From assembly GCA_003612405.1 (NCBI GenBank), contig RAYR01000014.1:109131-173130 (forward strand): 64,000 nucleotides of DNA, read 5' to 3'. Source of the stretch: a bacterium 0.1xD8-71 (GTDB lineage: Bacteria > Bacillota > Clostridia > Lachnospirales > Lachnospiraceae). The notes under the pieces are model-generated. The model was not told where the DNA came from. It saw only the letters and a list, made by a program, of their open reading frames with translations, and ran no database searches. This document shows, piece by piece, positions 26,681 to 36,268 of this stretch (position 1 is the stretch's first letter; every line of letters begins with the position of its first letter). A program made the translations under genes and the position numbers.

Positions 26681-27415
26681 ATGATTCGTTTGGTTTTAGT
26701 CGCTGTGTTTGTTGTTTTATTCTTAATACTGAGTATTCCCCTTCTGATCGTTGAATATTTCATCGGCAAATTTAATATGGACATCAAAAACCGCAGTTCC
26801 CTGGCAATTGTCAACTGGGCATTTCGCTGCGTATTGTTCTTATCAGGCATCTCTGTCACTGCCATCGGTGAAGAGAACATTCCAAAAGATGAGGCGGTGC
26901 TCTATATCGGCAATCACCGAAGCGACTTTGATACCATCCTGACCTACGTGCGGGTTCCCCGTCCTACCGGATATGTGGCCAAGATAGAAATGTTGAAAAT
27001 TCCCCTTCTTTCCAACTGGATGAAATATCTGCACTGTCTTTTCATAGACAGAAGTGATATCAAGCAGAGCATGAAGATCATTCTGGAGGCCGTCGACAAA
27101 ATCAATTCCGGCATCTCCATCTGTATCTTCCCGGAAGGCACCCGCAACCCCGTTCCGGACACTTTCTTAAAGTTCCACAGTGCAAGTTTTAAGATTGCCG
27201 AGAAAACCGGATGTGCCATTATTCCCATGAGCATTAACAATGCTGGTGCCATCTTTGAGGACCACCTGCCCAGGATTAAGAAAACCCATGTTGTCATTGA
27301 ATATGGCAAGCCCATATATACCAAAGACCTGGACAAAGAATCCAGACGCCATATCAGCGAAACCGTACAGGGTGTCATAGAGGAAATGTATTTTAAAAAC
27401 AAGGAACTGGTATAA
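26681..27415 (+). CDS. plsC: 1-acyl-sn-glycerol-3-phosphate acyltransferase
   Basis: Membrane-bound enzyme of 244 residues that adds the second acyl chain to lysophosphatidic acid in phospholipid synthesis. The N-terminal membrane segment spans residues 3-26. The catalytic HX4D is His79 to Asp84 in GNHRSDFD; the substrate motif is FPEGTRN, with further conserved blocks VAKIEMLKIPL and IIPMSINN. It has its own promoter. A terminator hairpin overlaps its stop codon. Length is normal for PlsC. Confidence 0.95.
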   Translation: MIRLVLVAVFVVLFLILSIPLLIVEYFIGKFNMDIKNRSSLAIVNWAFRCVLFLSGISVTAIGEENIPKDEAVLYIGNHRSDFDTILTYVRVPRPTGYVAKIEMLKIPLLSNWMKYLHCLFIDRSDIKQSMKIILEAVDKINSGISICIFPEGTRNPVPDTFLKFHSASFKIAEKTGCAIIPMSINNAGAIFEDHLPRIKKTHVVIEYGKPIYTKDLDKESRRHISETVQGVIEEMYFKNKELV

Positions 27416-27430
27416 GCCAGTTCCTTGTTT
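27397..27430. terminator. Bidirectional terminator between plsC and the GH9-like gene
   Basis: A 14-bp perfect stem (27397-27410 with 27417-27430) and 6-nt loop, with A-run and T-run on opposite sides. The plsC stop lies in the loop region and the stop of the convergent gene in the right arm, so one hairpin serves both. Confidence 0.9.
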
Positions 27431-29012
27431 ACTCTTCTCCCACTATCATCTCATCGTCCATGACTGCACTTAACAGCAACACAAGTTCTGCATTTAAGTC
27501 CACCTGGTTCATAATCCCCAGACTTTCGTCAATATCTTTATAATTACGCTGGCCTGCTCCGTCCAAATAGGAGACCGCCCGCAGATTCCGTCCCAATATA
27601 TAATGCATATGGTTCTCCAGTACTGTGGCGTATTCATGATTGGTTATGATATGATCCACCACCGCAAGCCGGGACATATCCTGTAAAAGTGCGGCATGAT
27701 TGCTCTGCTTCTGATCGGCTTTCACCAGAAGCTTGGATTCTTTAGAAGAAAACGATATCTGCTCCCCTTTCTTCATCAACAACTGAATGACCGAATTGCT
27801 GAGTAACACATCCACCGGCTGCTTGGTAGCCAGATAAGTCACACATCCCCAGAACACAAAATCATTGTCCATGTCCAGCTCCGGGTTCTGTTTCAGATAA
27901 TTCTTAACCACGCTGTGATATCTCTGGTTCCCTGTCGCGCGATAAAGCTCAGTAGCAGCATGGAAATATTCTTCCATGGATACATCCGCCAGATATTTCT
28001 CCGCGTACCGGTACGCCCTGTCTGCGGCCTTCAGGCACTGGGTTGCAAAATCTCTGTCATAATTCTGATAAATATAACTGAACCTGGCCATCGTGGCTGC
28101 AAACTGAATGGTAGCACTCATGGTAATCCCATCAATATACAGAATATACCCCGCCGTCCTGTTGTCCACGCTGCTGACAGACGCATACACCGCTCCGCTG
28201 GTAGCATCCTGCATCTTAAGCAGCCAGTCAATCTCATACTTCACCTCATCCAGCACATCTGGAATCCCGTTTCTGCTCTCCGGTATTTTCAGATCTTCCT
28301 CAAAAATATCCGGATAGAGCTCATAGGAAAGGAGCAGATAATTGACCGTCTGGCAGCCCTTTACCACATCACGGGTACCCATCTCATCCACATGCCATCC
28401 ACCCGACACATCCCGCTTAATCGAAGCCTCTTCCTTCATCTGTGCTTCCCTGGAATGACAGGCATTATGCGCCTTGGCTCCGGCAAGATCTGTGGAAAGG
28501 GTCAGTCCGCACCTGTTAAAATAATACTGCTTCAACACCGCATCAAAAAGATCTCCATAGAGGTTTTCCGAAATTACAAAAGGATAAGACTGTCCGATCA
28601 TCGCCGCTTCTATGTAATAATTTCCCGGCGTGTTAAAGTCACTGAAATCCCCATAGCTGATATAACATCCAATGGTTTCATCATAACCCTTCTGCTCAAT
28701 CTTCCCTGTATAGACTTCCCGGCCGCTTTCCGCCTCCAGGATTGTAAAGCTATCCGGCGGCAGTTCTCCCTTTATCACCGCAATCTTATTGCTGCCAAGC
28801 TCATACCCCACCTGATCCACCAGAATATTGGGCAGACTTTCCGGCACCTCATAATCAAATGAAGGCGTCAGCCCAAGTGTTGCCGGACCCTCCTCTTCAT
28901 TACTGCTTTGCAGTGTGTCCACGGAAAAATCCGACACAAATCCGCAACCGGTCAATAATCCTATGGAAAGAATCATACCTATAAATTTTTTAACAATATG
29001 TCTATTGTGCAT
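27429..29012 (-). CDS. GH9-like lipoprotein lacking the catalytic residues
   Basis: Protein of 527 residues with a lipoprotein signal (LLTGCGF, Cys23), a CelD_N-type Ig domain (about 60-150, NILVDQVGYELGSNKIAV) and a GH9-type (alpha/alpha)6 domain (HNACHSREA, NGIPDVLDEVKYEIDWLLKM). GH9 cellulases need two Asp in a DAGD motif after GGW; here residues 204-219 read GGWHVDEMGTRDVVKG. The general-acid Glu of the C-terminal NEV motif is Gln503 (IMNQVDLNAELV). Both sites are thus changed, so classical hydrolysis looks lost and a binding or structural role is possible. The frame is otherwise intact and of normal size, arguing against simple decay. The ribosome site is weak (GAGAGTGAT). Confidence 0.85.
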   Translation of the reverse strand: MHNRHIVKKFIGMILSIGLLTGCGFVSDFSVDTLQSSNEEEGPATLGLTPSFDYEVPESLPNILVDQVGYELGSNKIAVIKGELPPDSFTILEAESGREVYTGKIEQKGYDETIGCYISYGDFSDFNTPGNYYIEAAMIGQSYPFVISENLYGDLFDAVLKQYYFNRCGLTLSTDLAGAKAHNACHSREAQMKEEASIKRDVSGGWHVDEMGTRDVVKGCQTVNYLLLSYELYPDIFEEDLKIPESRNGIPDVLDEVKYEIDWLLKMQDATSGAVYASVSSVDNRTAGYILYIDGITMSATIQFAATMARFSYIYQNYDRDFATQCLKAADRAYRYAEKYLADVSMEEYFHAATELYRATGNQRYHSVVKNYLKQNPELDMDNDFVFWGCVTYLATKQPVDVLLSNSVIQLLMKKGEQISFSSKESKLLVKADQKQSNHAALLQDMSRLAVVDHIITNHEYATVLENHMHYILGRNLRAVSYLDGAGQRNYKDIDESLGIMNQVDLNAELVLLLSAVMDDEMIVGEE

Positions 29013-29082
29013 ATAGAATCACTCTCTATATTATTTTTACATTGTTACGGACAATAACAATCATCCGAAGCCTACGCACATT

Positions 29083-30264
29083 TTAACACAAAATTCTGCT
29101 TTCTTCATCATAATATACAATTTTTCCTTCAATAATGGTGCATAAAGCCCTGGTAAGTACTTCCATCGGACTGCCGTCAAAAATGACAACGTCTCCGTCT
29201 TTGCCCACAGCCAGACTCCCAACCCTGTCGTCTACACCGCAGATTCTGGCCGCATTGATGGTGATGGAACGCAGGCCCTCCTCTTTGGGCATACCTGCCT
29301 TGACAGCCAGCCCGGCACATATTGGCAGAAACTGTATCTTGGAGACCGGATGATCCGTGGTAACGGCAGTCAGGATACCCTGCCCTGCTAATAATCCCAC
29401 TGTCTTAAAAGCCATATTCTGCACTTCAATCTTATTGCGGCTGGCCATATCCGGCCCCACAATAGCCGGAAACCCTGCCTCCTGTAATTCCTCCAGTATC
29501 AGATGTCCTTCACTGCAATGGTCTAATGTCATACGAAGTCCAAACTCTTTAGCAATACGCACTGCCGTCAGGATATCATCAGCCCTGTGCACATGTGCCT
29601 TTAAGGGTATTTCTCCTCGCAGCACCGGCAGCCAGCACTCATACTGAAAATCTTCTTCCATATCCGGCTCTTTCTCTTTCTTTTTCCGGTATGTCATAGC
29701 CTTTGTCAGTTCTTCCCGCAGCATTGCCGCAATCGCCATACGGGTAGAAGGAGAAGTTCCCTGCCCCGAATAATTGACCTTGGGATTTTCACCAAACGCA
29801 ACTTTCATGGCAGCCGGCGCCTTTACCACCATATGATCAATACATCTCCCGTGGGTCTTCACAAAGGCAAACTGTCCTCCCACCACATTGGCACTGCCCG
29901 GCCCGATCATGGCTGATGTAATGCCGGCCTGCAAAGCATCATTAAAAGCCGCATCCATAGGATTGATGGCATCAATGGCGCGAAGATAAGGCGTGATGGG
30001 ATTCACATTCTCATTGCAGTCATCTCCCTCCATGCCTTTCTTCTCCTCCGTAATTCCCATATGACAGTGCGCCTCGATAATCCCCGGCATCACCAGATTA
30101 CCTCCGGCATCCAGAATCTCTTCCTCTCCACCACCATTCAACACATCCTGAGGACAATCCCCCATCTCTCCAATCGCCACGATCTTCCCATCCAGAATCC
30201 TGATAAACCCATCCTCATAATCCCTCTCCTCCATCGTCTTGATATTTCCATGTATGATAAGCAT
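29083..30264 (-). CDS. Amidohydrolase, metal-dependent
   Basis: Protein of 393 residues of the amidohydrolase superfamily (imidazolonepropionase/dihydroorotase-like branch). Metal-binding blocks: IIEAHCHMGI, KAHVHRADD, TLDHCSEGH and AVTTDHPVS; a C-terminal sheet closes the fold (GSLAVGKDGDVVIFDG). The exact substrate is unknown; close relatives in Clostridia carry only the general name. The frame reaches further upstream (to 30405), but the ATG at 30264 has AGGAGG eight bases in front and fits the family N-terminus (MLIIHGNIKT). No catabolic partner is adjacent. Confidence 0.9.
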   Translation of the reverse strand: MLIIHGNIKTMEERDYEDGFIRILDGKIVAIGEMGDCPQDVLNGGGEEEILDAGGNLVMPGIIEAHCHMGITEEKKGMEGDDCNENVNPITPYLRAIDAINPMDAAFNDALQAGITSAMIGPGSANVVGGQFAFVKTHGRCIDHMVVKAPAAMKVAFGENPKVNYSGQGTSPSTRMAIAAMLREELTKAMTYRKKKEKEPDMEEDFQYECWLPVLRGEIPLKAHVHRADDILTAVRIAKEFGLRMTLDHCSEGHLILEELQEAGFPAIVGPDMASRNKIEVQNMAFKTVGLLAGQGILTAVTTDHPVSKIQFLPICAGLAVKAGMPKEEGLRSITINAARICGVDDRVGSLAVGKDGDVVIFDGSPMEVLTRALCTIIEGKIVYYDEESRILC

Positions 30265-30389
30265 GACACTGACCTCCTGATCCTTTATGTATAAACGCAG
30301 AGCCTTCCGTATTATTACATCCAACAAGCTAAATTGCGAGGACTGGCCCATCTCCCCGATCACCTTATTGCGGTTGGAATCCAGAACCA

Positions 30390-30522
30390 GGACAGTGCCT
30401 GACATTTCATAAGCAGACTCTTAATTTGCGTCAGCACTTAGAGCCTGTCCTATAGGCTCTTAGTACTGCTACGCAAATTGCGAAGCGCAAGCGCGTCTGC
30501 GTTGAATTGTCAGGCACTGTCC
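30390..30522. repeat. Nested inverted-repeat element (MITE/REP-like)
   Basis: A perfect 15-bp inverted repeat (GGACAGTGCCTGACA at 30390-30404 and its complement at 30508-30522) encloses 103 bp. Inside is a second long imperfect palindrome (AATTTGCG at 30423-30430 with CGCAAATT at 30472-30479; GAGCCT at 30441 with AGGCTC at 30454). It fills most of the 304-bp gap 30265-30568 between the amidohydrolase and spoIIQ, where I see no gene. It could be a small non-autonomous transposon, a REP-type element or an elaborate terminator for spoIIQ. Confidence 0.7.
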
Positions 30523-30568
30523 GTCCGGTTATCACAACTTTAAGCTCTGCTCGCCCATTCATCACAAC

Positions 30569-31543
30569 TTACTGCAACTTACTCATCGGATTCACCGGCA
30601 CTCCATCCTTCGTCAGCTTAAAATACACATTGGTACCCTCAATGCTGTAATACTTAGTGGGCGATGCCACCGTTCCGATGCCGTCACCAACACTCACAAA
30701 GCTGCCCTCGGACACCGTAATATTTTCCAACTGTCCATAAGTGAGTTCATAGCCATTTCCCAGATCCATGACTACGGTGTTACCAATTGTCGGATCATAA
30801 GCCACAGATGTTACTCGTCCGTCCGCTGCCGCAGAAATTTTCTCTCCCTGTGCAGCCGCAATCACAATAGCCGGATTGTATTTATACTGATCCAACGTAG
30901 GAAAATAAATGGTACGATCCATGCTGTAATTAACTAACACATCTCCCACGATGGGCCACACCAGTCCATCCTCTTCCTTGAAATCAAGATCAGGCTGTAC
31001 GGTAGTGGAGATTGCCTCAGCCTGTACATCACCGCTCATGGCAGTATCCACTGTCTCATCAAACATACCGGCTTCCTCAGCCTCCTCTTTCTTTTCAGCA
31101 GGCTCACTCTTCTTAGCCGATTCCGTCTTCTTATCTTCTTTTTCCTTGTCGGCCTTCTCTTTCTCATCCTCTTTATCGCTTTCTTCATCCTGAGAAAGTT
31201 TGGTTCTGAGCCCTCTCTCCTCACCTGTATTCTCTACATGTTGAGAATTGGCTTCCTGGAAACTGGGGTCATAATCCAGATCATCTGTCCCCACCTCAGC
31301 AAAAAGCGTGTCTAGTTCCTCCGCAGACATCATATTCTCCGCAGTGTCCGTGCTGTTTTTTTCGATCGCCTCAAAGTCAAGCACATAATTTTCCCGCTCC
31401 GCTTTGTTATTGTTTCTTACATAAACACCGGTTACCGTCAGTGCCGCCAGAACAAACACCGAGGATGCCAACATAATGATCCTTTCTTTCCTGATACTGT
31501 TTCTATTTCTTCTCGCCATGAAACTATGCCTCCTGTTTTTCAT
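30569..31543 (-). CDS. spoIIQ: SpoIIQ-like M23-family protein with altered metal site
   Basis: Membrane-anchored protein of 324 residues: an N-terminal segment (about 23-42), an acidic/Lys-rich linker (110-165) and a C-terminal LytM/M23 domain. Position directly downstream of spoIID, as in Clostridioides difficile, supports SpoIIQ, the forespore half of the engulfment channel. Active M23 peptidases carry HxxxD and HxH zinc ligands; here the matching places read YKYNPAIVIAA and TNVYFKLTKDG, with no His. Loss of metal ligands also occurs in Bacillus SpoIIQ. The domain is probably a binding fold for the SpoIIIAH partner (inference). Confidence 0.82.
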   Translation of the reverse strand: MKNRRHSFMARRNRNSIRKERIIMLASSVFVLAALTVTGVYVRNNNKAERENYVLDFEAIEKNSTDTAENMMSAEELDTLFAEVGTDDLDYDPSFQEANSQHVENTGEERGLRTKLSQDEESDKEDEKEKADKEKEDKKTESAKKSEPAEKKEEAEEAGMFDETVDTAMSGDVQAEAISTTVQPDLDFKEEDGLVWPIVGDVLVNYSMDRTIYFPTLDQYKYNPAIVIAAAQGEKISAAADGRVTSVAYDPTIGNTVVMDLGNGYELTYGQLENITVSEGSFVSVGDGIGTVASPTKYYSIEGTNVYFKLTKDGVPVNPMSKLQ

Positions 31544-31582
31544 ATAGGTTTCATGGTGTTAGTCTTACCCATTTCTGACATC

Positions 31583-32566
31583 TTATTCAAATTTTGCTAA
31601 TTCCGTCCCCAAAAAGAACTCTTTTAAAATCTGGTCATATTTCTCTCCATTTAATGCCTTACAGTTGGCACCGTACTGACTCATGCCAAATCCGTGCCCA
31701 ACTCCCTTCACATGAAACAGCATATTCTCTTCATTCCGTTCCATCTCAACCGCGGCAGAATTAAGTCCGAACAAATGTCTGAAATCTTCCCCGTCAATGC
31801 GGATCTCTTCTTTGCCTTCTTCTGTATATACCACCTCGGTTATATATCCTGCCGTGTCAAAGGAAAACAGCCCTCCTTGCCACAACGTATCCTCCTGATA
31901 ATCATTTCCTGCCCTTGTTCTGAGCAGTTCTATGTAACGCTTTTTCTCCACGTTAACCACACTGCTGTACTCTGTGGATGCCTTATCCTGCTCACAGGAT
32001 ACCCCTGCAAGATAAGGACAGCCATCCGTATGCCATACTTCCCCCGCATCCCTGGTATGCCCATTGCTGACCTTAAAGTAAGATGCCTGAACAGGTTCCC
32101 CCCGATAAACCAGATAAAAGCCTTCCGTCTCCTCCACCGCCTTTCGACAGTCTGACAGTATATCCTCCTTCTGTCCATTGCCATAGAATCTGTTCAAACC
32201 GCTCTCCTCCACCCTGAGCACCCTGCTCCCCGTTTCCCGGTAGGAAGACACCAGTTCCGTGCGCAGAAGAACCGCCTGGGCTTTCATGGCTTCTTCCGCA
32301 TATCCCCTGGGCATTACCAGCGCCAGACGATATATCAGGTACTCTTCCATGGGCAGTTCCCAAATTCCCCAGTCCATGACAGCCTCTACTTTATATACAG
32401 CCTCGGCCTGCTGGATTTCCTTTTTATCAGAGACAATCTGCCTGGTTTCTTCCCCCACATGCCCCCACAGGCAGGCACATACATAAGGCAATAAAAAAAC
32501 AAACAAAAGAAAGTTTCCTGCCTCTCTTTTGTTTGTTTTGTTTAAGACGATTCTATTCATTTTCAT
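31583..32566 (-). CDS. spoIID: SpoIID-like protein, catalytic Glu replaced
   Basis: Protein of 327 residues with an N-terminal membrane segment (about 18-34) and the SpoIID domain. Family blocks: ELPMEEYLIYRLALVMP, EAMKAQAVLLRTEL, YFKVSNGHTRDAGEVW, PYLAGVSC and VGHGFGMSQYGA. SpoIID is the peptidoglycan lytic transglycosylase of forespore engulfment; its catalytic Glu normally lies in a (A)EMP motif, but here the position is Val84 (LALVMP). Either the enzyme is inactive, or another residue serves. The start at 32566 has GGGGTG in front; 32560 is an alternative. It is paired with spoIIQ 39 bp downstream. Confidence 0.85.
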   Translation of the reverse strand: MKMNRIVLNKTNKREAGNFLLFVFLLPYVCACLWGHVGEETRQIVSDKKEIQQAEAVYKVEAVMDWGIWELPMEEYLIYRLALVMPRGYAEEAMKAQAVLLRTELVSSYRETGSRVLRVEESGLNRFYGNGQKEDILSDCRKAVEETEGFYLVYRGEPVQASYFKVSNGHTRDAGEVWHTDGCPYLAGVSCEQDKASTEYSSVVNVEKKRYIELLRTRAGNDYQEDTLWQGGLFSFDTAGYITEVVYTEEGKEEIRIDGEDFRHLFGLNSAAVEMERNEENMLFHVKGVGHGFGMSQYGANCKALNGEKYDQILKEFFLGTELAKFE

Positions 32567-32585
32567 GAGACACCCCACATGTACT

Positions 32586-32616
32586 ATTACTATGTAGATG
32601 TCCCTCTCACTATTCC
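32586..32616 (-). promoter_or_regulatory. Candidate sigma-E promoter for spoIID
   Basis: On the minus strand: GGAATAGT, 14 bp, then CATAGTAAT, close to the mother-cell sigma-E pattern (ATA-type -35, CATACA-type -10). It lies about 20 bp before the spoIID start, and spoIID is a classic sigma-E gene. The short leader leaves just enough room for the ribosome site. Confidence 0.45.
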
Positions 32617-32683
32617 GCAAAGTGACTTCCCTGCGCAATTTAACACATTAATTCTGCTCACAGGCACAGACTCTGCCGTAAAC

Positions 32684-33727
32684 TCATCTCGCCAGGTCCA
32701 GGTGCTGGACCGTTGACACCGTGCCATTTTCATATAGAAAGATACCAGTCTTTCTTATCATAGCATTGGTCTCATTATCCTTTTGCGAGTTCAGGGCAAA
32801 TTCTGTATTGATGTTGCCAAGACCGATGGCGCCCACTCCCAGATCAGATAGATGGTAAAGCTTATCTTCTCCATCTTCATCTTTTGTCCAGATAAGCAGC
32901 TTCTCCCAGATGGGATCGTTCTCGTCAATCCAGCCGTTGCCGTCCGCATCATGCTTTGCCAGATCTGCAAATCCATTGCCTGACTCAGGGCCAAACAGTT
33001 CACTGCCGTCGTTGATTATCCCGTCACCATTTAAGTCGAGCGCCAGAAATCCGCTGCCTGCCTGCAAGCTGGAGATTTCCTCCTCCTCGCCGTCACAGTC
33101 CAGATCAAAGAAAAACTTCTGATCGGATACCTGCGCCACATTGGTATCCAGGTTGATCACCAACGGATCCCGGAAAGTCTTCACAGATGTAACATAATTC
33201 TGCTCATAATATTCCTCAAATCTGCGGCTCATGCTCATTTCCAGATTGAAAGACAATTCTCTTCCGTCCGCGGTCTTCACCGTACCCACCGTGGAGAAAG
33301 TGGTGTTTTCTTCCTCCATATGATAGTATTGGGATTGATAGCCATTGACAACGTACATATTCGTACCGCCGCCCCATGCGCCGCTTCCTATAGAATACCT
33401 CTCCCCGCGAAAACGGAAGAGCAGCTCCATCAGAAACTCCACGCACTGCTGTTTGATACTGCGGACTGTCTCCATCGCTTCATCCTGTTGGTTTACCTGC
33501 CGGCTGCCCGACACATTCTTCATATGCGTTGAGAGATCTTGCAGATTTGCCGGCTGCTTTCCTTCTCCTGCCGCATTTTCTCCGGTACCCAGTTTGTCAT
33601 CAAAAAAGGCATTAAGTCCGCCGGCTCCGCCTGCATAAGTGCCATGCACCCCTATCCGGCTTCTCTGTGTCACCGACTTATAGGTTCTGGTGGATTCCAT
33701 CCCTATGGTACTGGAATCAATTCTCAC
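32684..33727 (-). CDS. Calcium-binding-type protein (DxDxDG repeats)
   Basis: Protein of 347 residues with no signal peptide. The N-terminal half is Ser/Gly-rich and helical. The C-terminal half has several Asp-rich loops like EF-hand or dockerin calcium sites: DLDCDGEEEE, LDLNGDGIINDGSELFG, DADGNGWIDENDP. The FFFDLDCDG...LFG...ENDPIW pattern is recurrent in Gram-positive surface and haemolysin-like proteins, yet export here would need a non-classical route. Function unknown. The start is a GTG at 33727 with AAAGGAGGG five bases upstream. It is on the same strand as spoIID, 117 bp upstream. Confidence 0.75.
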   Translation of the reverse strand: MRIDSSTIGMESTRTYKSVTQRSRIGVHGTYAGGAGGLNAFFDDKLGTGENAAGEGKQPANLQDLSTHMKNVSGSRQVNQQDEAMETVRSIKQQCVEFLMELLFRFRGERYSIGSGAWGGGTNMYVVNGYQSQYYHMEEENTTFSTVGTVKTADGRELSFNLEMSMSRRFEEYYEQNYVTSVKTFRDPLVINLDTNVAQVSDQKFFFDLDCDGEEEEISSLQAGSGFLALDLNGDGIINDGSELFGPESGNGFADLAKHDADGNGWIDENDPIWEKLLIWTKDEDGEDKLYHLSDLGVGAIGLGNINTEFALNSQKDNETNAMIRKTGIFLYENGTVSTVQHLDLAR

Positions 33728-33806
33728 TGTTCCCTCCTTTTGTATGAGTCCCCCTCTATGCCTGTCTGTGCCACCCGACTGTACCTTCCCTGATACATGG
33801 CAATAG

Positions 33807-33853
33807 AAAAGACGGCATTTTTATGGAAATTCCTTTTCCCTCAAAATACCGTC
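33807..33853 (-). terminator. Terminator of the hydratase gene
   Basis: Arms 33811-33821 and 33843-33853 (GACGGCATTTT / AAAATACCGTC, one mismatch), followed on the minus strand by TTTTCT. It lies about 95 bp past the hydratase stop. The rest of the 33728-33946 gap holds no gene. Confidence 0.7.
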
Positions 33854-33946
33854 CATGGTCTCAACATCATTCAGATTCAGGAAAGACTACTCTGGCCAAG
33901 ACTACCCTTTCCTGTACCTTATATATCGGAACCATTCTTCCAAATC

Positions 33947-36247
33947 TTAACTGTCTTTTCTGTTATAATTAATCAGACAGCCCTTTAAGATAATCTGTCT
34001 TTCTTCATCCGTCAGTTCACCCAGCTTCAAGGTAAAGGGCACAAGCTTATTCTCCTCCACAGATACCTTATAAGCCTCTATCTTCTCTGCCTTCTCTTCC
34101 ACAGCCTTGCGAATGTCCGGGAAGAACAGATAATCCAGATTTCTAAACGGCAGCTCGCCTTCCTCGATCAGAAACGGCAGCATACCCCAGTTGATCAGGT
34201 TGGAACGATATCTCTTGGTTGCATACTCATTGGCAATGTTAGCCCAGCCGCCCAGCACTTTCTGGCAGCTTGCCGCCTGCTCCCTGGCAGAACCGTCGCC
34301 CGGTTTCACTGCAAAGATGGTGGAACCAAATCCTGTATTTTCATGAGAAGCATCTTTGAAAGTATTCTTGATCACGCCCATCACCGGTTTCACATCCGGA
34401 TGTGCCTGGCAGGGATGTTCCCCTTCCATCCTGGCTTTCTCCGCCCGCTGGATATCCTTGGCCCGTCCCACATATTCAGGATCCTTTCTGGACAAGGTAA
34501 ACTCCGCAAGTCCTAAAGGATTGGAACGATAGGAAGAAGTCTCCCCTGAAGGAATCAGCTCATCTGTGGTAGTCACCGGATCATGAATCTCCGATACCAC
34601 CCGCAGCACCAGATTCTCCGGCAGCGCTCCCATCACCGGCCAGTCCTTGATATTGGGCCCGAACTGAATCTCCACACTCTCATCCGCCACACCCTTGGAA
34701 TCAAAGACACGGTTCGCATAAATATTAGCATCAAAATGATATTGGTATTTCCCAATCTCTCCTGCGAATTCGGTAGCCGGTGTAAGCACACCCTTGTTGG
34801 CCGCCGTGGCCGCAATGGAACGTGCATCCATCAGCGCTACAGAAGAAATCTGTCCGTTTTGCAGCTTGGAACCTTCTCTGTTCGGGAAGTTCCGTGTAGA
34901 ATGTCTGATGCTGAACGCATTGTTTGCCGGTGTGTCTCCTGCCCCGAAACAAGGCCCGCAGAAGGCTGTCTTTAAGACGGCGCCTGTCTCCAGGATTGTG
35001 GCCGCACAGCCGTTTTTGATCAGTTCCATATAGACCGGCATGGAAGCAGGATATACACTTAAGGTAAAGCCATCGGCCCCGATGTAGGAACCCTTTAAGA
35101 TATCCGCCGCCGCGCAGATATTCTCAAAGCCGCCGCCTGCGCAGCCTGCAATGATTCCCTGATCCACCATGAATCTGCCGTCAACCACTTTGTCCTGTAA
35201 GGAATAGGGAACCGCGCCGTCTAAACTTACTTTCGCCCGTTCCTCCACATCATGCAGTACATCCTGTAAGTTGGCATTGACCTCATCAATGGTATAGGTA
35301 TTGCTGGGATGGAAAGGCATCGCAATCATCGGTCTGATCTTTGACAGATCCACCGTGATCATACCATCATAATATGCCACTTCCCCGGGTTGCAATTCCT
35401 TATATTCTTCAACCCTTCCATGAATCTCATAGAACTCCTTAATCTGATCATCCGTCTGCCAGATGGACGACAGGCAGGTGGTCTCTGTGGTCATGACGTC
35501 GATACCGATACGGAAATCAGCACTCAATGACGCTACGCCCGGTCCTACAAATTCCATGACCTTATTCTTCACATACCCATTGCCAAACACAGCCCCGATG
35601 ATAGCCAACGCCACATCCTGCGGGCCTACCCCTTTTAGCGGTTTCCCTGTCAGGTATACGCCCACAACACCGGGCATGTTAATGTCATAGGTCTGGGATA
35701 AGAGTTGCTTCACCAGTTCCGGCCCGCCCTCGCCCATGGCCATGGTACCCAGTGCACCATATCTGGTATGAGAATCGGAACCTAAGATCATCTTGCCGCC
35801 GCCGGCAAGCATCTCCCGTGCATATTGATGTATCACCGCCTGATGCGGGGGCACATAGACACCTCCGTAGCGCTTCGCACAGGTCAGACCATACATATGA
35901 TCGTCCTCATTGATGGTGCCGCCCACCGCACACAGAGAATTATGGCAATTGGTAAGCACATAAGGGATTGGGAACTTTGTCAGCCCCGAAGCTCTCGCTG
36001 TCTGGATAATCCCCACAAAGGTGATATCATGGGAAGTCAGCTTGTCAAACTTGATTTTCAGCTTCTCCATATTGCCGGAAGTATTATGTTCTGCCAGGAT
36101 ACCATACGCCATGGTATGTTTCGCAGCTTCTTTCTTTGATACCTCCTGTCCTGTCTTACTCTTAATCCGGGCTGCGGACTCTGCGTCTTCCGGGATAATC
36201 TCCATCCCCTTAACCAGGTACGCCCCGCCTTTTGATAATGTAATCAT
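33947..36247 (-). CDS. Aconitase-family hydratase (YbhJ-like)
   Basis: Iron-sulfur hydratase-type protein of 766 residues. Cluster cysteines are in [10 protein letters not shown] and [13 protein letters not shown]; substrate-site blocks include [13 protein letters not shown] and [12 protein letters not shown]. It resembles the YbhJ-like group, whose substrate is not established; it is not ordinary AcnA/AcnB, and no citrate synthase or isocitrate dehydrogenase lies close. The start is uncertain: the ATG at 36259 is only one base from AAAGGAG, that at 36247 thirteen; the N-terminus MITLSKGG from 36247 looks natural. A terminator follows. Confidence 0.88.
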   Translation of the reverse strand: MITLSKGGAYLVKGMEIIPEDAESAARIKSKTGQEVSKKEAAKHTMAYGILAEHNTSGNMEKLKIKFDKLTSHDITFVGIIQTARASGLTKFPIPYVLTNCHNSLCAVGGTINEDDHMYGLTCAKRYGGVYVPPHQAVIHQYAREMLAGGGKMILGSDSHTRYGALGTMAMGEGGPELVKQLLSQTYDINMPGVVGVYLTGKPLKGVGPQDVALAIIGAVFGNGYVKNKVMEFVGPGVASLSADFRIGIDVMTTETTCLSSIWQTDDQIKEFYEIHGRVEEYKELQPGEVAYYDGMITVDLSKIRPMIAMPFHPSNTYTIDEVNANLQDVLHDVEERAKVSLDGAVPYSLQDKVVDGRFMVDQGIIAGCAGGGFENICAAADILKGSYIGADGFTLSVYPASMPVYMELIKNGCAATILETGAVLKTAFCGPCFGAGDTPANNAFSIRHSTRNFPNREGSKLQNGQISSVALMDARSIAATAANKGVLTPATEFAGEIGKYQYHFDANIYANRVFDSKGVADESVEIQFGPNIKDWPVMGALPENLVLRVVSEIHDPVTTTDELIPSGETSSYRSNPLGLAEFTLSRKDPEYVGRAKDIQRAEKARMEGEHPCQAHPDVKPVMGVIKNTFKDASHENTGFGSTIFAVKPGDGSAREQAASCQKVLGGWANIANEYATKRYRSNLINWGMLPFLIEEGELPFRNLDYLFFPDIRKAVEEKAEKIEAYKVSVEENKLVPFTLKLGELTDEERQIILKGCLINYNRKDS

Positions 36248-36268
36248 ATAAATAACCATGCTCCTTTC

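Noticed and set aside
27915..28862. Plus-strand open frame (315 codons) over the GH9-like gene
   Set aside because: Antisense shadow; rich in His and Ile as expected from reversed codons, with no motif.
30265..30405. N-terminal extension of the amidohydrolase to 30405
   Set aside because: It runs into the inverted-repeat element; a perfect ribosome site stands before the ATG at 30264.
33728..33946. Sigma-D promoter for the calcium-loop gene
   Set aside because: TAAA and a GCC-like box are present but the spacing is 18 rather than 15 bp, and the hairpin there is better explained as the hydratase terminator.
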